Below, piece by piece: positions 8,771-17,474 of a stretch of DNA of 64,000 nucleotides. Position 1 is the first letter of the stretch, and each line of letters starts with the position of its first letter. Source of the stretch: Tritonibacter multivorans. GTDB taxonomy: Bacteria; Pseudomonadota; Alphaproteobacteria; Rhodobacterales; Rhodobacteraceae. The notes under the pieces are model-generated. The model made no database searches, was not told where the DNA came from, and saw nothing but the letters and a program-made list of their open reading frames with translations. The position numbers and the translations under genes are program-made. The stretch is from positions 310,001 to 374,000 of the forward strand of contig NZ_CYSD01000042.1 in assembly GCF_001458415.1 (NCBI RefSeq), in the 5' to 3' direction.

Positions 8771-10102
8771 ATGCAGGTTACTGAGACGCTGAACGAAGGT
8801 CTGAAACGCGCCTACGCGATCACCATCACCGCAGCCGAGCTGTCCGAAAAAGTCGACGCCAAGCTGCTCGAGGCACAGCCCGAGGTGGAACTGAAAGGCT
8901 TCCGCAAGGGCAAAGTGCCCATGGCGATGCTGAAAAAACAATTTGGCCCCCGCGTTATGGGCGAAGCCATGCAGGAAGCCGTCGATGGTGCCATGAACGA
9001 GCACTTCGAAAAATCCGGCGACCGCCCGGCGCTGCAGCCCGACGTCAAAATGACCAACGAAGACTGGAAAGAGGGCGACGACGTCAACGTCGAAATGTCC
9101 TATGAAGCACTGCCGGAAATCCCGGAAGTTGACGTGTCCGGTGTTGCGCTGGAAAAACTGATCGTCAAAGCCGAAGACGAAGCCGTGACCGAGGCGCTGA
9201 CCAATCTGGCAAGCACCGCTCAAGACTTCGAAGCACGCGACGAAGCAGCCGCAGCCGAAGACGGCGACCAGGTTGTCATCGACTTCGTGGGTTCCGTGGA
9301 CGGCGAAGAGTTCGAAGGCGGCGCAGGCGAAGCGTATCCGCTGGTTCTGGGCTCCAACTCCTTCATCCCCGGCTTCGAAGAGCAGCTGGTCGGCACCAAA
9401 GCCGGTGAAGAAAAAGACGTCAACGTGACGTTCCCGGCGGAATACGGTGCAGAGCACCTCGCGGGCAAAGAAGCGCTGTTCAAATGCACCGTCAAAGAAG
9501 TCAAGGCGCCCAAAGCAGCCGAGATCGACGACGAGCTGGCAAAGAAATTCGGCGCAGAAGATCTGGAAGCCCTCAAAGGTCAGATCTCCGAGCGTCTGGA
9601 AGCTGAATACACTGGCGCCGCGCGTCAGGTGATGAAGCGTGCCGCGCTGGACGCGCTGGCGGACCTGGTGTCCTTCGATCTGCCGCCGTCCCTGGTGGAA
9701 GCCGAAGCCAAGCAAATCGCGCACCAGCTGTGGCACGAAGAAAACCCCGAAGTGACCGGCCACGATCACCCGGAAATCGAAGCCACCGAAGAGCACACCT
9801 CTCTGGCAGAGCGCCGCGTGCGCCTCGGCCTGCTGCTCGCCGACATGGGTCAGAAAGCCGAAGTCGAAGTGACCGACGCGGAAATGACTCAGGCGATCAT
9901 GCAGCAAGCCCGCCAGTACCCGGGTCAGGAACGTCAGTTCTTCGAGTTCATCCAGCAGAACGCTCAGATGCAGCAGCAGCTGCGCGCGCCGATTTTTGAA
10001 GACAAAGTCATCGACCTGGTCTTTGAAAAAGCAAACGTCTCCGAGAAAGAAGTCTCCAAAGACGATCTGCAAAAAGCAGTTGAGGCTCTGGAAGACGAAT
10101 AA
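8771..10102 (+). CDS. tig: trigger factor, ribosome-associated chaperone and prolyl isomerase
   Basis: 443 aa, family length. The N-terminal ribosome-binding domain contains the GFRKGKVP signature (residues about 42-49). The central FKBP-type PPIase domain (about 155-245) includes [14 protein letters not shown] and IPGFEEQL. The C-terminal alpha-helical arms end in an acidic tail. I chose the second of two adjacent ATGs (8771, [10 protein letters not shown]) because family members start at MQV; upstream codons encode low-quality sequence. It is monocistronic with a terminator 25 nt downstream. Confidence 0.97.
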   Translation: MQVTETLNEGLKRAYAITITAAELSEKVDAKLLEAQPEVELKGFRKGKVPMAMLKKQFGPRVMGEAMQEAVDGAMNEHFEKSGDRPALQPDVKMTNEDWKEGDDVNVEMSYEALPEIPEVDVSGVALEKLIVKAEDEAVTEALTNLASTAQDFEARDEAAAAEDGDQVVIDFVGSVDGEEFEGGAGEAYPLVLGSNSFIPGFEEQLVGTKAGEEKDVNVTFPAEYGAEHLAGKEALFKCTVKEVKAPKAAEIDDELAKKFGAEDLEALKGQISERLEAEYTGAARQVMKRAALDALADLVSFDLPPSLVEAEAKQIAHQLWHEENPEVTGHDHPEIEATEEHTSLAERRVRLGLLLADMGQKAEVEVTDAEMTQAIMQQARQYPGQERQFFEFIQQNAQMQQQLRAPIFEDKVIDLVFEKANVSEKEVSKDDLQKAVEALEDE

Positions 10103-10128
10103 GTCTCCGCGCCAAAGCATTTCAGAAA

Positions 10129-10155
10129 GGCCGCCCCTTGGGGCGGTCTTTTTCG
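10129..10155 (+). terminator. intrinsic terminator after tig
   Basis: Stem CCGCCC/GGGCGG with flanking pairs and a CTTG loop, followed by TCTTTTTCG. Confidence 0.85.
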
Positions 10156-10377
10156 TTTGCACAGTTGACGTTGGGGCAGGGCGCTGAGGGGCTTTGCTCG
10201 AATGTCTTTTGCGCACCGGGCCATGGCGTGTATCCTGCGCGCGAAACCAGTTGTATTTTCACGTTTAAAGGTGACCTTAAAGATCTTGGAAACCGAAGGT
10301 GGCACAATATGCCCCTTGTTTCTGACCACGCGATTGGCAGGGTTGCGACATTGAACGCCAATTGAATTGGGCCACAC

Positions 10378-11355
10378 GTGCAAGACAGATCTTCCTCTCT
10401 TCAAGCGGCACCCGCAGAAGCGGAACCGGTGCGTCGGTTCAGCGGCCTGAAAAGCCCAGAACAGCTCTACCGCGTGCTGGGTGTGCTGTGCATCGTGGTC
10501 CATATGCTGTTGATTGGGGACAAGCTGTTCAACGGGCTCTGGGGGCTCGCCGGGCTCGAGGCGCTGATTTGTACACTCGTGCTGATCAACCTCGAAGCGT
10601 CCTATCGCGGCCATCGGTTTCCGATCCCGATTGCTGTTGTCCTGACGCTCCTTGCGGTCGACCTGCCTTTTGCAATTCAGGGCCTTGGGGTGCAGGAGGT
10701 CTATTGGGCCTTTCCCACCATCGTGGGCTTCATTGCGATCAGCGAAGGGCGTGTCGGCCTCGGGCTCAGCGTTGCCCTTTGTGTCTTATTGCCTGTTGTG
10801 CTGGCGGGGATGGGGCAGGACATTCGGTTTCTCGCGCCGCTGACCCTGTCTTTGGGGTTGGTTACGGCCTTTTCCTGGTTCATGGCCCGGCGCATCGGCG
10901 ACCTGCAAAAGCAGGCCCGCAATATCAAGGCGCTGGACGCGCAAAGCGGCGCATACAGCCGCGGCTATCTCGACTTTCTGTCCAAATCCAACGACTGGGC
11001 GCAGACCAATCTGGTTCTGGTGGACTGGCAGCCCAAACAGGGCGTCACGCCGACCGATCTGCAGATGGAAACCCTTGCAGGCCTTCTGGGGGCAGAGCTC
11101 GGCGGGCGGGACCTGCTGTTTCGCGTCGACGATCGTTCGCTTCTGGTGCTGCTGCCAGAGGAAGCAGCCCATGTGATGTTTGAACGCGCGCAGGCGTTTC
11201 AGGATATCACCGAAGCCAGCGCCCTGTCAGTGGAAGGCCGCGCCCGCTTTGGCTGCGCCTCCCTGCGCGAAGGAGAAGCCTTCTGGGACGCCGTGTCCCG
11301 TGCCCGCGACCGGATCCTCACCGCCAAACACCACAGCCAGCGCCGCGTCGTTTGA
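10378..11355 (+). CDS. membrane protein with degenerate GGDEF (diguanylate cyclase-like) domain
   Basis: 325 aa with five to six predicted membrane helices (about residues 30-175), then a cytoplasmic domain starting DAQSGAYSRGYLDF, which matches the D-x-L-T-G-L-x-N-R-R-x-F entry of GGDEF domains. Where the catalytic GGDEF motif should lie, in the RDLLFRVDDRSLLVLLPEE context, the sequence reads VDDRS, so both glycines and the metal-binding residues are gone. The domain is therefore probably catalytically dead and acts as a sensor or binding module, if at all. The start is a GTG (first possible in frame after a TGA); the ribosome binding site is weak. Confidence 0.7.
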   Translation: MQDRSSSLQAAPAEAEPVRRFSGLKSPEQLYRVLGVLCIVVHMLLIGDKLFNGLWGLAGLEALICTLVLINLEASYRGHRFPIPIAVVLTLLAVDLPFAIQGLGVQEVYWAFPTIVGFIAISEGRVGLGLSVALCVLLPVVLAGMGQDIRFLAPLTLSLGLVTAFSWFMARRIGDLQKQARNIKALDAQSGAYSRGYLDFLSKSNDWAQTNLVLVDWQPKQGVTPTDLQMETLAGLLGAELGGRDLLFRVDDRSLLVLLPEEAAHVMFERAQAFQDITEASALSVEGRARFGCASLREGEAFWDAVSRARDRILTAKHHSQRRVV

Positions 11356-11403
11356 CCGGCCTCCGCAGCCCCGTCCCGAGGGAATGGGGCGCAGGCAGGA
11401 TCT

Positions 11404-11450
11404 TCTTTTGGCTCAAAATACTCCGGAGCGCGAGGCAGAGCCTCGCAAAA
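11404..11450. repeat. dispersed repeat, CCGGAG/CGAGGC hairpin type
   Basis: CTTTTGGCTCAAAATACTCC continues into GGAGCGCGAGGC-AGA-GCCTCG. A near-identical copy is at 29887-29938, and an inverted relative of its first half at 29842-29870. The CGAGGC-AGA-GCCTCG part is a hairpin. Confidence 0.8.
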
Positions 11451-11470
11451 CATCTGCTTTCAAAACCAAA

Positions 11471-11500
11471 GGCCGCCCGAAAAGGGGCGGCCTCTCTTTT
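11471..11500. terminator. intrinsic terminator between GGDEF-like gene and cpdB
   Basis: Stem GGCCGCCC (11471-11478) / GGGCGGCC (11485-11492) with loop GAAAAG and tail TCTCTTTTG, between convergent genes. Confidence 0.85.
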
Positions 11501-11517
11501 GTTTCATTCAAGCGGAC

Positions 11518-13476
11518 TTAGAGATCGATCTTGAAGCGGGCAAAGCCGTCGGGGCCATCGCCTGCCGCTTCGATCTTCACGCCCGGCACTTCGGCTGCGT
11601 AATCCGCCGCCTTGGGGCCGGTGTCGAACAGCACCGAAGTGCCCGGCAGCGATGTGAACTTCCAGTTCGCGTCCGCCTTCGGGCTGATGGTGCCTTGCTC
11701 GACGATATAACGCACGATCACGTCGCGGTTTGTATCCGGCGCCTCAAGGATAATGGTGTCGCCCAGAGCGCCCGGGAACTTGCCGCCGCCGCTTGCGCGG
11801 TAGTTGTTGGTGGCAATCACGAACTCCTGCGCCAGATCCAGCGGCGCACCGTTGAACATCAGGTTCTTGATGCGGTTAGCGCCTGCGTTCTCCAGCTCGC
11901 CCTTCGGGCCGAACATCGACGGCTCGCTGAGGTCGATCTCATAGGTCACACCGTCGATCACATCAAAGTTGTAGGACGGGAAGGACGGGTTCAGCAGAAC
12001 CTGATCTGCCTTTCCGGCTTCAACCTGATTGAACATGCCGGCCGAGCGCTCCAGCCAGTCTTTGACCTGCTGACCGGTCACACGCACGGCGCGCACGGTG
12101 TTCGGGTAGAGATACAGGTCCGCAACGTTCTTGATCGCGACATCGCCCACCGGCACATCGGTGTAGTACTCAGGACCACCACGGCCACCGGCCTTGAAGG
12201 GGGCGGCGGCAGACAGGATCGGCAGACCTTCGTGCTCGGTGCCTTTCAGCATCTGCTCGACGTACCAAAGCTGCGCGATCGACACGATCTGCACCGACGG
12301 GTCATCCGCCACCAGCGCGAAATAGCTGTGCAGCGGCGCATCGGTTTTGCCAACGGCGCGGCGCACATAGGCCAGTGTTGCATCGTGGTCGGCCTGAACG
12401 CTGTCCAGAACCGCCTGATCGCTTTCCACCAGCGCGGTGATCGACCGGTCCTCGTTGCGTTTGGAGATCGGGCGCGCCTCGGACGCATGCCCCACAACGC
12501 GCCAGCCAGAGCCGTCACGTTCCAGCATCAGGTCAATCAGACCCATGTGAGAGCCCCAGTAGCCGCCCATGGTGGCAGGCTTGCCGTGGATGGTGCCTTT
12601 GTCCGCGTCCACACCAGCGAAATCCGCGAATGCCGAGGACGGAAACACAAGGTGGTTGTGGCCGGTCATGATGGCGTCAATGCCTTCAACCGCTGCCAGC
12701 GGCACAGAGGCGTTTTCCATGCCTTCGACCTCATTCGCGGCGCCAATGCCCGAATGCGACAGGGCGATAATGATGTCTGCGCCTTTTTCTTTCATCTCGG
12801 GCACATAGGCACGCGCGGTGTCAACGATGTCACGCGCCTGCACATTGCCTTCCAGATGGCGGCGGTCCCAGTTCATCACCTGCGGCGGCACAAAGCCGAT
12901 GAGGCCGATCTTGATCTGGTGGCTGTTGCCTGCGCCATCGGTCACGGTGCGGTCCATGATCACGTAAGGCGGCAGCAGGGTTTTGTCGTCGCGCGGGGTG
13001 GCGCCCATTTCTTTAGAAACGTTGGCGCAGACCACGGGGAAATTCGCACCCGCCAGCGACTTCATCAGAAAGTCGAGGCCATAGTTGAATTCGTGATTGC
13101 CCAGGGTCGAGGCATCAAAACCCACCGCATTCATCGCGGTGATCACCGGGTGCTCGTCGCCTTCCTTCATGCCGCGCTCATAAGCGATGTAATCGCCCAT
13201 CGGGTTGCCCTGCAGGAAGTCGCCATTGTCCAACAGGATGGAGTTCGTGGCTTCGGCACGGATGTCGCGGACGATGGATGCGGTGCGGGCCAGACCCACG
13301 GTGTCGCGCTCTTTGTCGGCGTAATAATCATAAGGGAAGACATGGACGTGCAGGTCCGTGGTCTCCATCAGGCGCAGGTGCACCTGATTGGTGGCCGCCT
13401 GAACGGAAAATGGGTGCAGTGCGATAAAGCCTGCGGTGCTCGCCAGAAAAGAGCGGCGATCCAGTTTGAAAGACAT
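11518..13476 (-). CDS. cpdB: 2',3'-cyclic-nucleotide 2'-phosphodiesterase / 3'-nucleotidase, Tat-exported
   Basis: Periplasmic nucleotide scavenging: hydrolyses 2',3'-cyclic nucleotides and 3'-nucleotides. 652 aa. It starts with a twin-arginine signal, DRRSFLASTAG (residues 6-16). The calcineurin-like metallophosphoesterase domain has ligand motifs TTDLHVHVF (39-47), DNGDFLQG, GNHEFNYG and GHNH, followed by the C-terminal 5'-nucleotidase substrate domain (GGRGGPEYYTDVP, NNYRASGGG). I used the ATG at 13476 with AGGAGA upstream; an in-frame upstream ATG would bury the Tat signal. It is convergent with the GGDEF-like gene and divergent from aqpZ. Confidence 0.94.
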   Translation of the reverse strand: MSFKLDRRSFLASTAGFIALHPFSVQAATNQVHLRLMETTDLHVHVFPYDYYADKERDTVGLARTASIVRDIRAEATNSILLDNGDFLQGNPMGDYIAYERGMKEGDEHPVITAMNAVGFDASTLGNHEFNYGLDFLMKSLAGANFPVVCANVSKEMGATPRDDKTLLPPYVIMDRTVTDGAGNSHQIKIGLIGFVPPQVMNWDRRHLEGNVQARDIVDTARAYVPEMKEKGADIIIALSHSGIGAANEVEGMENASVPLAAVEGIDAIMTGHNHLVFPSSAFADFAGVDADKGTIHGKPATMGGYWGSHMGLIDLMLERDGSGWRVVGHASEARPISKRNEDRSITALVESDQAVLDSVQADHDATLAYVRRAVGKTDAPLHSYFALVADDPSVQIVSIAQLWYVEQMLKGTEHEGLPILSAAAPFKAGGRGGPEYYTDVPVGDVAIKNVADLYLYPNTVRAVRVTGQQVKDWLERSAGMFNQVEAGKADQVLLNPSFPSYNFDVIDGVTYEIDLSEPSMFGPKGELENAGANRIKNLMFNGAPLDLAQEFVIATNNYRASGGGKFPGALGDTIILEAPDTNRDVIVRYIVEQGTISPKADANWKFTSLPGTSVLFDTGPKAADYAAEVPGVKIEAAGDGPDGFARFKIDL

Positions 13477-13826
13477 GGGAGGTCTCCTGTCGTTTGTTTT
13501 TTCATGCGAATACACGCTTATTCGAAACAAGCTGATGACAGTTCGGGGTTTTGCCAAGCGAAATTTATCAGCCGGTCAAATTTGGCGTGAAATTGCATGA
13601 GAAAATCCGGGTTCATGTCATAAAATCAGCATTCTGCGCGTCCTTGCGTCTTGAAACGGTGCTGATCCTACGGGGGGAAGCCCCTCGATATTCCCCTTAC
13701 TGCAAGGCCCAAGGGCCTGCACTCTTGACCATAGAGGGCCGATGCGCCCAAGGCCAGTTCTTTTGGAATGGCCGTCTGTGTCCTTGCACAGCGCATTGGT
13801 TCGTTCGTCATGGAGGGAATGTTCAA
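13477..13826. other. intergenic region between cpdB and aquaporin gene
   Basis: A 350-bp divergent spacer. An open frame runs through part of it into the aquaporin gene, but its translation is not protein-like and a GGAGGG site directly precedes the aquaporin ATG, so I treat it as non-coding. No repeat or palindrome stands out. Confidence 0.5.
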
Positions 13827-14354
13827 ATGATGAAAAGACTTATGGCAGAGGGGTTTGGCACCTTTTGGCTGGTGGTGGCCGGGCGGTTCGAGGCCAAGGA
13901 TCTGCTGCCGTACTGGCTGGCGCAGGTGGTGGGCGCGATCCTTGCGGGGCTGGTGCTCTATCTCATTGTGTCCGACACTCCGAACTTTGTGGGCGCAGGC
14001 GGCTTTGCCTCCAATGGTTATGGCGCGGCCTCGCCGCAGGGCTATGGTCTGCTGGCCGGGCTGGTGACGGAAATCGTCATGACCGCCGCCTTTCTGGTGA
14101 TTATCTTGGGGGCGACTTCAAACCGGGTGCCTGCGGGCTTTGCCCCGATTGCGATTGGTCTGGGGCTGACGCTGATCCATCTGATTTCGATCCCCGTGAC
14201 CAATACCTCGGTGAACCCGGCGCGGTCGACAGGTGTGGCGCTGTTTGCCGATGGCCCGGCGCTGGCGCAGCTGTGGCTGTTCTGGGTGGCGCCGCTGATC
14301 GGCGGCGCGCTTGGGGCGGTGATCTGGAAGCTGATCGACCCCAAAGACGCATAA
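13827..14354 (+). pseudogene. aqpZ: aquaporin Z lacking TM2 and the first NPA half-helix (in-frame deletion)
   Basis: The N-terminus [17 protein letters not shown] matches the start of AqpZ, and residue 18 onward ([20 protein letters not shown]) matches AqpZ just after the first NPA motif. About 55 residues are missing at the junction, including the end of TM1, TM2, the first pore half-helix and the first NPA. The rest is well conserved, including GFASNGYG and the second NPA (TSVNPARST, residues 130-132). The frame is preserved and there is no stop, so a 175-aa protein can be made, but a six-helix water pore cannot form. GGAGGG lies 9 nt upstream of the ATG. It is either a recent pseudogene or a truncated variant. 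Confidence 0.8.
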
Positions 14355-14362
14355 AGACAATA

Positions 14363-14383
14363 GCGGGGCCGGTGAGGCCCCGC
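14363..14383. terminator. hairpin between convergent aqpZ and transglycosylase genes
   Basis: A perfect 8-bp stem GCGGGGCC/GGCCCCGC with a GGTGA loop. It has only a weak T-tail, so termination is plausible but not certain. Confidence 0.5.
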
Positions 14384-14439
14384 ACTTGATTAAGGCGCCC
14401 AGGATTTCGGGCGCCCAGGGGCTTTGGGGCGCAGAGCGT

Positions 14440-14919
14440 TTAGGGCACCAGCCCGGTTTCTTTCAGCATCCCGCGTCGCTTGGCTTCGTGCCAGTACCCG
14501 CGCGAGTAATGTTTGACCGCCTGATCCTGCGACCCGTCCGAAATCAGCCAGGCCCCGCGCAGGTATTTCCCGGCAAATTCCAGATTGGTGCCGGCGTCCA
14601 AAAGATCCTCGGGTTTGCCGTCAAATCCCATCGACCGGGCGGTGGCGGGCAGGATCTGCAACAGCCCATAATAGGGCCGGTTCACCGCCCAGGGACGATG
14701 GGTGCTTTCCCGAATGGCCAGACGGTGCACCAGACTGCGGGGGATCTCGTAGTGATCGGCCCAGTAATTGATCTGGCGGCGCAGCTCGGGTGTCTCGTTG
14801 GGATAGAGGGGGGGATCAAAGGGGGCAGGGGCGTCGGCGGTGGCGGGGCTGTCAGCGCAGGCAGACAGGCCAAGGACCGCAAAAGCGGCGGTCAGCGCGG
14901 TAAAGTGGCGGCGGTGCAT
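14440..14919 (-). CDS. SLT-domain lytic transglycosylase lipoprotein
   Basis: 159 aa. A lipoprotein signal peptide with lipobox LSAC (MHRRHF...VLGLSAC) gives a membrane-anchored periplasmic enzyme. The goose-lysozyme-like SLT domain has the catalytic glutamate in AIREST and the GLLQILPATA motif, cleaving peptidoglycan glycan strands. I chose the second ATG (14919) because GGAG is 5 nt upstream and the lipobox then lies at normal depth. It is the short stand-alone type. The next gene upstream, in the opposite direction, is flagellin, so a role in wall opening for the flagellum is possible but not shown. Confidence 0.85.
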   Translation of the reverse strand: MHRRHFTALTAAFAVLGLSACADSPATADAPAPFDPPLYPNETPELRRQINYWADHYEIPRSLVHRLAIRESTHRPWAVNRPYYGLLQILPATARSMGFDGKPEDLLDAGTNLEFAGKYLRGAWLISDGSQDQAVKHYSRGYWHEAKRRGMLKETGLVP

Positions 14920-15094
14920 TGGGGCTCCGGTGTCCATAAACAGTCAAATCGATCCTATCGTGCTGCGGGTGCAGCGCAAGTCAGGGTGGCAAAGCTTTGC
15001 CCATGATCTGGGTCAAGGTGGAACGGTATGCCGAGCGTAAAATCGACAGGGTGCTGTGGGAAAGAAGAGGCAATTTTAGTCATCTATGTTCTTG

Positions 15095-15109
15095 TTAACC
15101 TGTCATTAA
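15095..15109. promoter_or_regulatory. CtrA-type site TTAA-N7-TTAA upstream of flagellin
   Basis: TTAACCTGTCATTAA matches the full CtrA consensus and lies 166 bp before the flagellin ATG. CtrA controls motility genes in Rhodobacterales (established for the group). Two more perfect copies occur in this window, at 19828 and 52453. Confidence 0.65.
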
Positions 15110-15192
15110 ATTGGAGGGGCCATAGTGAGCGGGCATTCAGAATGTGATGCCGCTGAAACAGGGACAGCGGGGCAGTACGTCTCAGAGTAAAT

Positions 15193-15213
15193 GAGAATTC
15201 GCAGGAGAATTCG
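15193..15213 (+). repeat. GAGAATTCG direct repeat in flagellin leader
   Basis: GAGAATTCG at 15193-15201 and 15205-15213, 12-bp period, 62-82 bases before the flagellin start codon. It probably lies in the 5' untranslated RNA; flagellin leaders in alphaproteobacteria are targets of FlbT, so a post-transcriptional role is conceivable. Confidence 0.45.
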
Positions 15214-15274
15214 GTCCAGAGCGCGCCACGACAGGCTGTGCGAGGCCGGGGATGCTCCTTTTGGGGGACGTACC

Positions 15275-16126
15275 ATGTCAAGCATACTTACAAACTACGG
15301 CGCCATGGTCGCGCTGCAGACGCTAAATTCGGTGAACGACGACATGTTGGACACCCAGACCTCTATCTCGACCGGTAAAGAAGTCGCGACCGCCAAGGAT
15401 GACGCGGCCAAATGGTCGATCTCCAAGGCGATGGAATCCGATATTGTCGGGTTTGAAGGTGTTGAGGAAAACATTGCCATGGCCGAAGCCACGGTATCTG
15501 TGGCCTCTGCCGGTGCTGAAATGATCGTCGATAAGATGGTTGAAATCAAAGAGCTGCTGATTTCCGCCTCGGCCGAAAACGTTGATCACGGCAAAATTCA
15601 GGATCAGATCACCAATAAGGCTGCGCAGATTGATGAGATCATCAATACCGCGTCCTTCAATGGGGTGAACCTGTTGCAGGATGATGTGAATGGCGCGGGC
15701 GACAGCAGCATTGATGTTCTGATTTCTATGGATCGCAGCGGGCCGGGTGGCACGCCGACGGCGACCACCCTGACGGTGAACAGCGCAGGCATTGAAGACG
15801 CAAGCGGGTATGAGACCTCTTTCGCCAATCTGGTGACGGATGCGGACACCGCGCGCACCAGCCTCAACAATTTTGAGGCCACTATGACCACCATGATTGA
15901 TGCAACAACCGCTCTTGGCGCCACCGCTGCGCGCCTTGAGGACCAGTCGGATTTTGTCGGCACGCTGGTGGATGCGATGACGCAGGGTATTTCGGCCATG
16001 GTGGACACCAATATGGAAGAGGCCTCGGCCCGCCTAAATGCGCTGGAGACCCAGCAGGAACTGGCGGTGCAATCCCTGGGGATCGCCAATGATGCGCCGT
16101 CGTCGCTGATGCAGCTGTTCCGCTAG
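15275..16126 (+). CDS. fliC: flagellin
   Basis: Filament subunit, 283 aa. The conserved N-terminal D0/D1 (SSILTNYGAMVALQTLN; STGKEVATAKDDAAKWSIS) and C-terminal D1/D0 (LNALETQQELAVQSLGIAN ... LMQLFR) domains surround a short variable middle, typical of compact alphaproteobacterial flagellins. The ATG at 15275 gives MSSILTN; an upstream ATG would add arginine-rich leader sequence, and a GGGGGA site lies before 15275. No other flagellar genes are in the window, so this is an orphan relative to the structural cluster. The upstream CtrA site suggests cell-cycle or motility control. Confidence 0.95.
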   Translation: MSSILTNYGAMVALQTLNSVNDDMLDTQTSISTGKEVATAKDDAAKWSISKAMESDIVGFEGVEENIAMAEATVSVASAGAEMIVDKMVEIKELLISASAENVDHGKIQDQITNKAAQIDEIINTASFNGVNLLQDDVNGAGDSSIDVLISMDRSGPGGTPTATTLTVNSAGIEDASGYETSFANLVTDADTARTSLNNFEATMTTMIDATTALGATAARLEDQSDFVGTLVDAMTQGISAMVDTNMEEASARLNALETQQELAVQSLGIANDAPSSLMQLFR

Positions 16127-16150
16127 CAGGGCCGTTTAAGCCGCTGAAAA

Positions 16151-16190
16151 CAAACAGGCCGGATGCAGATGCGTCCGGCCTGTTTGTTTG
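16151..16190 (+). terminator. strong intrinsic terminator after flagellin
   Basis: A 13-bp perfect stem CAAACAGGCCGGA / TCCGGCCTGTTTG followed by TTTGG, 24 bases after the stop. Confidence 0.9.
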
Positions 16191-16231
16191 GTGTGACAGG
16201 ATGCGTCGCCCCGCCTGGGGGGGGCGAAGGC

Positions 16232-16672
16232 TTAGCAGTCCAGTGCGACAATGTAATCGGACCCGGTGCCATTCTGACCCCGGCTGCGCCAGACGCGATC
16301 GGCACGCCCGCAGGGGGACAGCTGTGTTGCAGCGCTCAGCACGGCGGCGGTGCGGTCCGGTTCAGCGCCATAGCCCGCTGTGGACAGCCCGTCCTGAAAC
16401 ACCAGAAAACTGTGCCCCTCCAGCGTCACCTGCGCCATGCGCATCTGCCGGCCTGCAACCGAAACCGCGGTGCCACCAAGGTTGCGCGCCATGCCAAGCG
16501 CCTGACGCGACAGTGCCTTCTGGCGGTTGTCCGCAGACGGGGCGCTCTGCCCGCTGTCACAGGCCAGCGGATAACAGGCAGAGGCCGTACGGGCCTTTTG
16601 CACATGGCTGTCACATCCCGCAAGCACAGCAAGCGGAAGGGCGAAGGCAAAGGCGGGTAGCAACAAACGCAT
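16232..16672 (-). CDS. hypothetical lipoprotein
   Basis: 146 aa. Signal peptide MRLLLPAFAFALPLAVLAGC with lipobox LAGC (Cys20). The mature part has cysteines near both ends (CYPLAC, PCGRADR, final DC) that could form disulfides in the periplasm. I do not recognise a domain. It sits alone between the flagellin terminator and the ribosomal protein operon. Confidence 0.75.
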   Translation of the reverse strand: MRLLLPAFAFALPLAVLAGCDSHVQKARTASACYPLACDSGQSAPSADNRQKALSRQALGMARNLGGTAVSVAGRQMRMAQVTLEGHSFLVFQDGLSTAGYGAEPDRTAAVLSAATQLSPCGRADRVWRSRGQNGTGSDYIVALDC

Positions 16673-16780
16673 GAGGGACTCCAGTGTTCTGTAAGCTTCT
16701 TCTGTGCCGCAGGAAGCGGGCAGAATTTGGACAGGGGCAGGCCAAAGCTATGAAAACTGGACGGGATGGCCGCACAGAAA

Positions 16781-16806
16781 AAGGGCCGCCCAGACAGGCG
16801 GCCCTT
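16781..16806 (-). terminator. intrinsic terminator of the rpsF-rpsR-rplI operon
   Basis: A 10-bp stem AAGGGCCGCC/GGCGGCCCTT with a 6-nt loop. In the minus direction it is followed by TTTTTC. Confidence 0.85.
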
Positions 16807-16846
16807 TCTTGAAATCTCAGACGTGATCAAACGATCAGGCCATGGA

Positions 16847-17461
16847 TTAAGATTGCGCTTCTTCTTCGCCAGCGTCAGCTGCCGGAGCGTCGTCTTCGTC
16901 GGAGGCTGCGCCACCGATATCGTCGAACAGCTCCTGGATTTCGAACTCAGCAGCGGCTTCTTCTTCAGCAGCCAGCTCTTGGATCGATTTGCCAGAGGCT
17001 TGCAGTTCAGCTTCTTCGGTGGAACGTGCAACGTTCATCTGGATCTGCGCCTGAACTTCCGGGTGCAGGTTCACAGCAACAGCATGCAGGCCCAGCTCTT
17101 TGATCGGAGCGATCAGAGCAACCTGTTTTTTGTCGACGGTGAAGCCAGCCTCAGTCGCCGCTTCAGCTGCGTCACGCGGGGTGACAGAGCCATAAAGCGC
17201 GCCAGCGTCGGAAGCGGAGCGAATCACGATGAACTGCTGACCGTCCAGCTTTTCAGCCAGAGCTTCCGCTTCTTTCTTGGTCTCCAGGTTGCGTGCTTCA
17301 AGCTGCGCTTTCTGGGCTTCGAAAGAGGCGATGTTCGCGTCAGAAGCGGTTTTTGCTTTGCCCTGCGGCAGCAGGAAGTTGCGGGCGTAGCCAGCTTTTA
17401 CGTCAACTACGTCGCCCATTTGGCCCAGTTTGGCCACGCGCTCAAGAAGGATAACTTGCAT
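16847..17461 (-). CDS. rplI: 50S ribosomal protein L9
   Basis: Binds 23S rRNA at the L1 stalk base. The N-terminal domain ([30 protein letters not shown] region) and the connecting helix are canonical. At 204 aa it is about 50 residues longer than E. coli L9; the extra C-terminus is very acidic ([14 protein letters not shown] ... EEEAQS), a feature of Rhodobacterales L9. Last gene of rpsF-rpsR-rplI, 13 bp after rpsR. Confidence 0.97.
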   Translation of the reverse strand: MQVILLERVAKLGQMGDVVDVKAGYARNFLLPQGKAKTASDANIASFEAQKAQLEARNLETKKEAEALAEKLDGQQFIVIRSASDAGALYGSVTPRDAAEAATEAGFTVDKKQVALIAPIKELGLHAVAVNLHPEVQAQIQMNVARSTEEAELQASGKSIQELAAEEEAAAEFEIQELFDDIGGAASDEDDAPAADAGEEEAQS

Positions 17462-17474
17462 CTGTCAGGTCTCC

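Larger units (their letters stand above)
14920..15274. other. regulatory intergenic region upstream of flagellin
   Basis: A 355-bp divergent spacer. It contains a perfect CtrA-type site (15095-15109) and, nearer the flagellin start, two GAGAATTCG direct repeats (15193-15213). No reading frame is convincing. Confidence 0.6.

Noticed and set aside
10262-10282. CtrA site upstream of the GGDEF-like gene
   Set aside because: TTAA halves are separated by 8 bp rather than 7 (TTAAAGGTGACCTTAA), so it does not fit the consensus; may be a different palindrome.
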